From assembly GCF_004784465.1 (NCBI RefSeq), contig NZ_SRRU01000001.1, positions 558,001 to 622,000 on the forward strand: DNA of 64,000 nt, read 5' to 3'. The position numbers and the translations under genes were made by a program. The notes beneath the pieces are model-generated. The model was not told the origin of the DNA and ran no database searches. It saw only the letters and a list, made by a program, of their open reading frames with translations. Positions 60,425 through 64,000 of the stretch are shown in pieces (positions within the stretch are counted from its first letter, which is position 1; the number at the start of each line of letters is the position of its first letter). Source of the DNA: Streptomyces griseoluteus (GTDB lineage Bacteria > Actinomycetota > Actinomycetes > Streptomycetales > Streptomycetaceae).

Positions 60425-62257
60425 ATGGACGTTATGGGGGACAAGGCAACTCTGTTCGAGACAGGGCGATTTGTGCAGCCTTCGGGTGAGGAACCGTCCC
60501 GCGACGTGGACGAGGTGGGGGAGGACGCCGAGGAGGTGCGCCTCGGAATGGCGGCGCGCACCGGCGACGCCGAGGCCGCCAGCATCCTCGGGGCCATGCT
60601 GCTGCGCCGCGGCGACCTCGACGCCGCCGAACCCCAGCTCCGTGCCGCCGCGTCCGCCGGCGACCGGCCCGCCGCCAACAACCTGGGCGTCCTGCTGCAC
60701 CAGCGCGGGTACGCCGACGAGGCCGCCGACTGGTGGCGGATCGCTGCCGTCGCCGGCTCGGCTGCCGCCGCGCACGCGCTCGGCCGCCACCACCGCGAGC
60801 GCGGCGACGAACCCGCCGCCGAGTACTGGCTGCGCCAGTCCGCCGAGCAGGGCCATGTGCTCGGCGCCTACGCCCTCGCCGACCTGCTGGAGCACCGCGG
60901 CGACTCCCGCTCCGCGTACTGGATGCGCGCCGCCGCCGAGCGCGGCCACCGCGAGGCCGCCTACCGGCTCGCCCGCTCCCTGGACGGCGGCGACGCCGAG
61001 CCCGGCATGGGGCGCGCGGAGGAGCCCGGCACCACGGAGGCGTCCACCGAGGCGGAGCAGTGGTACCGCCAGGCCGCCGCACGCGGCCACCGCCGGGCCG
61101 CGCTGCACCTGGGCGCCATCCTGGAGAAGCGCGGCGAGCTGAAGGAGGCCGGGCGCTGGTACCTCACCTCGGCCAAGGACGGCGAGGCCCGCGCCGCCTG
61201 CGCGCTCGGCTTCCTGCTGCGCGACGCCGGGGACATCGAGAGCGCGGCCGTGTGGTGGCTGCGCGCCGCCCAGGACGGCGACGGCAACGCGGCCAACGCG
61301 CTGGGCGCCCTGCACGCCGAGCGCGGCGAGACCCAGACCGCCGAGCGCTGGTACCGGGCCGCGCTGGACGCCGGGGACGACAACGGCGCCTACAACCTCG
61401 GGCTGCTCTGCGCCGAGCAGGGCCGTACCGCCCAGGCCGAGCAGTGGTACCGGCGCGCCGCCTACGCCGGGCACCGGGAGGCGGCGAACGCGCTGGCCAT
61501 CCTGCTGCTGCGGGGCGGCGACACCAGCGGCGCCGAGCCCTGGTTCTCCAAGGCCGCCGAGGCCGGCAGCGTGGACGCCGCGTTCAACCTGGGCATCCTG
61601 CACGCCGGCCGCGACACCGAGCGGGACAACGAGGCCGCGGTGCGCTGGTACGAGCGGGCGGCGGCCGCCGGGCACACCGAGGCCGCCCTCCAGGTCGGCA
61701 TCGCCCGGCTGCGCGAGGGCGACGAGCAGACCGCCGAGCGCCATCTGCGGTGCGCGGCCGGGGGCGGCAGCGCGGAGGCCGCGTACCGGCTGGCCACCGT
61801 GCTGGACGCCCGCCGCCCGCCGGAGCCCGCGCACGAGCTGGGCGAGAGCGTGCACGACAAGACCGAGTGCGAGGAGTGGTACGAGCGGGCCGCCGGCCAG
61901 GGCCACCGGCGCGCCCAGGTGCGGGTCGGGATGCTGGCGGCGGCGCGCGGTGACGTGGTCGAGGCGGCGCGCTGGTACCGGGCGGCCGCCGAGGCCGGGT
62001 CCCGCAACGGCGCCTTCAACCTGGGGCTGCTGCTGGCCCGCGAGGGCAGCGAGCCCGAGGCCGCCGTGTGGTGGACCCGGGCAGCCGACGCCGGGCACGG
62101 CCGGGCCGCGCTGCGCCTGGCCCTGGTGTACGCGCGCCGGGGCGAGCTGGCCGAGGGGCAGCGCTGGGCGGCCCGCGCGGTGGAGCTGGGCCCCAAGGAG
62201 GTCGGCGAGCGGGCGGCCAGGCTGCGGGACGCGCTGCGCGAGGAGCTGTCGGCCTGA
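60425..62257 (+). CDS. Sel1-like (TPR-type) repeat protein
   Basis: 610 residues made almost entirely of Sel1/TPR-like helical repeats of about 36 residues: units such as AANNLGVLLHQRGYADEAAD-WW, AAYNLGLLCAEQGRTAQAEQ-WY and AAFNLGILHAG, each with A-x-LG and a W-(Y/F) pair. The first 30 residues are acidic (FVQPSGEEPSRDVDEVGEDA). It should be a soluble protein-binding scaffold; Sel1 proteins act in signalling and complex assembly. The gene stands alone between two identical initiator tRNA genes. Start ATG 60425 with GGTGG upstream; ATG 60434 is an alternative. Confidence 0.8.
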   Translation: MDVMGDKATLFETGRFVQPSGEEPSRDVDEVGEDAEEVRLGMAARTGDAEAASILGAMLLRRGDLDAAEPQLRAAASAGDRPAANNLGVLLHQRGYADEAADWWRIAAVAGSAAAAHALGRHHRERGDEPAAEYWLRQSAEQGHVLGAYALADLLEHRGDSRSAYWMRAAAERGHREAAYRLARSLDGGDAEPGMGRAEEPGTTEASTEAEQWYRQAAARGHRRAALHLGAILEKRGELKEAGRWYLTSAKDGEARAACALGFLLRDAGDIESAAVWWLRAAQDGDGNAANALGALHAERGETQTAERWYRAALDAGDDNGAYNLGLLCAEQGRTAQAEQWYRRAAYAGHREAANALAILLLRGGDTSGAEPWFSKAAEAGSVDAAFNLGILHAGRDTERDNEAAVRWYERAAAAGHTEAALQVGIARLREGDEQTAERHLRCAAGGGSAEAAYRLATVLDARRPPEPAHELGESVHDKTECEEWYERAAGQGHRRAQVRVGMLAAARGDVVEAARWYRAAAEAGSRNGAFNLGLLLAREGSEPEAAVWWTRAADAGHGRAALRLALVYARRGELAEGQRWAARAVELGPKEVGERAARLRDALREELSA

Positions 62258-62329
62258 GCTGGGCGGACGGGGCGCGGGAGAATGGATTTGCCTCGGCGGC
62301 CGTGGGTCCCGTAGTGTCGTGTTCACCGA

Positions 62330-62403
62330 CGCGGGGTGGAGCAGCTCGGTAGCTCGCTGGGCTCATAACCCAGAGGTCGCAGGTTCAAATCCTGTCCCCG
62401 CTA
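62330..62403 (+). tRNA. Initiator tRNA-fMet (CAT), second copy
   Basis: All 74 bases match the copy at 60146-60219. TAGTGT (62312-62317) upstream could be its -10. Downstream and upstream flanks differ from those of the first copy, so the identity is confined to the tRNA and a few flanking bases. Confidence 0.95.
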
Positions 62404-62412
62404 CTGAAGGCC

Positions 62413-62444
62413 GAGGGCCGGAATCCGATTGGATTCCGGCCCTC
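62413..62444. terminator. Terminator after the second tRNA-fMet, convergent with Fur
   Basis: GAGGGCCGGAATCC (62413-62426), loop GATT, GGATTCCGGCCCTC (62431-62444): a 14-bp stem that can also serve the minus-strand fur gene ending at 62468. Confidence 0.85.
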
Positions 62445-62467
62445 AGTCGTGTGCGGGGGGGGCTTCG

Positions 62468-62884
62468 TCAGGCGGCGGCGCACTCCGGGCACAGGCCCCG
62501 GTAGGTCACCTCGACGTCCGAGACGGCGAAGCCGAAGCGCTCGGTGTCGGGGAGGTCGGTGAGCGGGTCGCCGGTGGGGTGCACGTCGCGGATCGCGCCG
62601 CAGCGGGAGCAGACCAGGTGATGGTGCGGGTGGTGCGCGTTGGGGTCGTACCGCTTGGCGCGGTGGTCCGTGCTGACCTCCAGCACCTCGCCGAGCGAGA
62701 CCAGCTCGCCCAGGGTGTTGTAGACGGTCGCGCGGGAGATCTCCGGCAGCTTCGCCACGGCGCGCGCGTGAACCTCGTCGGCCGTGAGGTGGACGTGCTC
62801 GCCGTCCAGCACCTCGGCCACCACTCGGCGCTGCGAGGTCAGCCGCCATCCGCGTCCACGCAGCCGGTCCAGAAGGTCACTCAT
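62468..62884 (-). CDS. Fur-family regulator (PerR/CatR-like)
   Basis: 138 residues. Winged-helix start MSDLLDRLRGRGWRLTSQRR then VVAEVLDGEHVHLTADEVHA, recognition helix LPEISRATVYNTLGELVSLG, and metal-site HHPHHHLVCSRCGAIRDVHP. Two CxxC pairs (CSRC and CPEC) form the structural zinc site. The second metal site (HH-HHH and an Asp/Glu region) suits a Fe/Mn-sensing PerR-like peroxide regulator or a Fur; which cannot be decided by eye. Its start has TACGCT (62897-62892) seven bases upstream, a leaderless arrangement. No katA-type gene is adjacent. Confidence 0.85.
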   Translation of the reverse strand: MSDLLDRLRGRGWRLTSQRRVVAEVLDGEHVHLTADEVHARAVAKLPEISRATVYNTLGELVSLGEVLEVSTDHRAKRYDPNAHHPHHHLVCSRCGAIRDVHPTGDPLTDLPDTERFGFAVSDVEVTYRGLCPECAAA

Positions 62885-62940
62885 GGCAGCCAGCGTAACA
62901 GCAGGCCGAACAGATCCCGAACAAGTGTGAGTTTGGAATC

Positions 62941-62973
62941 CCAGCAGGGTTGGACACAGTCCAACCCTGCTGG
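62941..62973 (-). terminator. Hairpin between the CBS gene and fur
   Basis: CCAGCAGGGTTGGA (62941-62954), loop CACAG, TCCAACCCTGCTGG (62960-62973): a 14-bp stem directly after the CBS-domain stop. It probably terminates that gene; an operator role for fur is possible. Confidence 0.6.
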
Positions 62974-62979
62974 AGGGCT

Positions 62980-63405
62980 TCAGAGAGCTGGTTCGGGGGC
63001 GCGGGCCGGGGCCCAGCAGCGGATGATGTCGCGGACCGAGACGATGCCCGCGGGCTCGCCCCGGTCCAGCACGACCAGGTGCCGGAAGCCGCCGTGCGTC
63101 ATGGCGCTCGCGGCCTCGCGCAGGGTCCACGCCGGGGTGGCGAAGACCACGGACGTGGTGGTGTGGGCCTGGGCGGACTCCGCGTCCGGGTCCTGGCCGA
63201 GGCCGACGGAGTTGAGGATGTCCCGCTCGGTGAGGATGCCGATGCCGCCCGCGTCCGGGTCGAGCACCACGGCGGCGCCGACCCGGCGGGCGGACATCAG
63301 GGCGGCGGCCTGGCGGAGGGTGTGGGCGGGGCCGATGGTGAGGACCACCGTGCTCATGGCGTCTTTGACGAGCGTGGGGGGTGATGCGGGGGCGGGAACG
63401 AGCAT
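62980..63405 (-). CDS. CBS-domain pair protein
   Basis: 141 residues of two CBS motifs. The first runs from LTIGPAHTLRQAAALMSARR through VGAAVVLDPDAGGIGILTER, the second from TTTSVVFATPAWTLREAASA through GFRHLVVLDRGEPAGIVSVR to DIIRCWAP. CBS pairs bind adenosine nucleotides or S-adenosyl compounds and sense energy state; without an attached enzyme domain this protein would regulate a partner. The ATG at 63405 has AGGAGGT upstream; a start at 63447 gives a poorly supported extension. It lies upstream of fur in the same orientation with a hairpin between. Confidence 0.8.
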   Translation of the reverse strand: MLVPAPASPPTLVKDAMSTVVLTIGPAHTLRQAAALMSARRVGAAVVLDPDAGGIGILTERDILNSVGLGQDPDAESAQAHTTTSVVFATPAWTLREAASAMTHGGFRHLVVLDRGEPAGIVSVRDIIRCWAPARAPEPAL

Positions 63406-63555
63406 GGGCTTCAGCCACCTCCTGCGGAACCCGTGCCGCACAAGCACGGATTCACGAATTCACAAGTGAGGGAGGCTTCAGAGTGACAGGTAAAAGGGAG
63501 GTCAACAAGAGGGCGCGCGTGGCCCGTCGAGGGCGCGCGGTGCCGGCGGGTGCGC

Positions 63556-64000
63556 TCAGTCGCCGAGGCGTCCCAGCAGCGCGTCGTGCAGCAGGCCGTT
63601 GGAGGCCGCCGCGTTGCCGCTGTGCGGGCCCGGACGGCCGTCGAGGCCGGTGAAGGTGCCGCCCGCCTCGGTGACGATGATCGCGTTGGCCGCCATGTCC
63701 CACAGCGAGAGTTCCGGCTCCGCGCACATGTCCACCGAGCCCTCCGCCACCATCATGTAGGGCCAGAAGTCGCCGTACGCGCGCGTGCGCCACACCTCGC
63801 GGGACAGCTCCAGGAAGCCGTCGAGCCGGCCGCGCTCCTCCCAGCCGGTGAGCGAGGAGTAGGCGAAGGAGGCGTCGGCCAGGTCGCTCACCCCGGAGGC
63901 GTGGATACGGCTCGCCGAGGTCAGGCTGCGTCCGGTGAACGCGCCGTGGTCCTTGGCGGCCCACCAGCGGCGGCCCAGCGCGGGCGCCGAGACCAGGCCC
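63556..64000 (-). CDS. hisN: Inositol-monophosphatase-family phosphatase, HisN-like (5' part outside window)
   Basis: The last 148 residues are visible, beginning GLVSAPALGRRWWAAKDHGA and ending NGLLHDALLGRLGD. Motifs of the Mg-dependent phosphatase superfamily are present: ARAYGDFWPYMMVAEGSVDM is the substrate-side region and ELSLWDMAANAIIVTEAGGT is the conserved WDxAAxxxxxxEAGG metal motif. In Streptomyces the histidinol-phosphate phosphatase of histidine biosynthesis (HisN, SCO5208 by recollection) is of this type and at this position. The Asp/Glu metal ligands of the N-terminal half lie beyond the edge. Confidence 0.8.
   Translation of the reverse strand, partial: GLVSAPALGRRWWAAKDHGAFTGRSLTSASRIHASGVSDLADASFAYSSLTGWEERGRLDGFLELSREVWRTRAYGDFWPYMMVAEGSVDMCAEPELSLWDMAANAIIVTEAGGTFTGLDGRPGPHSGNAAASNGLLHDALLGRLGD

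Noticed and set aside
1..64000. Prophage, insertion sequence or integrated element
   Set aside because: No integrase, transposase, phage structural gene, terminal repeats or shift in composition was seen, and the tRNA genes show no attachment-site remnant downstream.

Overview
This window is high-GC DNA with strong G/C at third codon positions, frequent GTG starts, small overlapping operons, WhiB-family and TetR regulators, and tRNA genes followed by GC-rich hairpins. It reads as the conserved core of a Streptomyces (or close relative) chromosome. Gene content and order match my recollection of the S. coelicolor segment around wblC (SCO5190) and hisN (SCO5208). Much of it also parallels the M. 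tuberculosis Rv3193c-Rv3211 neighbourhood (UPF0182, PDZ/Lon protease, DUF metalloprotease, ABC1 kinase, whiB7, uvrD2, mycoredoxin, nudC, adnB, adnA, ATL, moeZ, DUF3152, TetR, DUF3107, rhlE). I see no prophage, IS element or CRISPR array.

Layout. 1-5.6 kb: 3' part of corA (minus, with a long leader), then SUFU-like, DUF6758, PHP and MarC genes, a 51-codon gene and a NYN-domain nuclease. 5.6-13.6 kb: a DEAD-box helicase with a repeat-rich basic tail and an apparent CTG start, ferritin-like protein, DUF3107, TetR, an acidic repeat protein, an alpha/beta hydrolase and a DUF3152 metallopeptidase. 13.6-19.3 kb: a peptide-type ABC transporter operon preceded by a short Cys-ending peptide whose start codon lies at the predicted transcription start and whose -35 is inside a perfect palindrome. 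19.4-24.2 kb: four tightly coupled genes (PelF-like glycosyltransferase, polytopic membrane protein, NAD-dependent epimerase, spherulin-4 family protein) that look like a minimal polysaccharide system. 24.2-30.5 kb: moeZ, an S33 lipoprotein peptidase, a large kinase-like/flippase-like membrane protein and an alkyltransferase-like protein.

30.7-43.8 kb: a DNA-repair and redox block, adnA-adnB, M20 peptidase, nudC, mycoredoxin and uvrD2, running into wblC. The uvrD2 stop codon is embedded in a WhiB7/WblC-type promoter. The roughly 600-nt wblC leader contains a 106-codon ORF and then an intrinsic terminator, the layout expected for ribosome-mediated attenuation. 43.7-51 kb: a coupled small ORF, an E1-like protein with an ABC1 kinase, a YgjP-like metallopeptidase, and a TerD-AIM24 fusion followed by two more AIM24 genes. 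51-64 kb: NUDIX hydrolase, zinc-metalloprotease-like protein, SDR protein, moaE, a small membrane protein, PDZ/Lon protease, PPA1309 protein, UPF0182 protein, two identical initiator tRNA genes flanking a Sel1-repeat gene, a Fur-family regulator, a CBS-domain protein and the 3' part of a hisN-like phosphatase.

Functionally the window mixes housekeeping (translation initiation tRNA, cofactor and sulfur-carrier chemistry, NAD(H) quality control, double-strand-break processing) with stress and antibiotic-response control (wblC, Fur, TetR, TerD/AIM24) and envelope functions. The most interesting items are regulatory: the Cys leader peptide with its palindrome, the wblC promoter and attenuator, a uORF in the corA leader, DnaA-box-like clusters, and a family of putative leaderless promoters. 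Functions are inferred from motifs read by eye; no database search was run.
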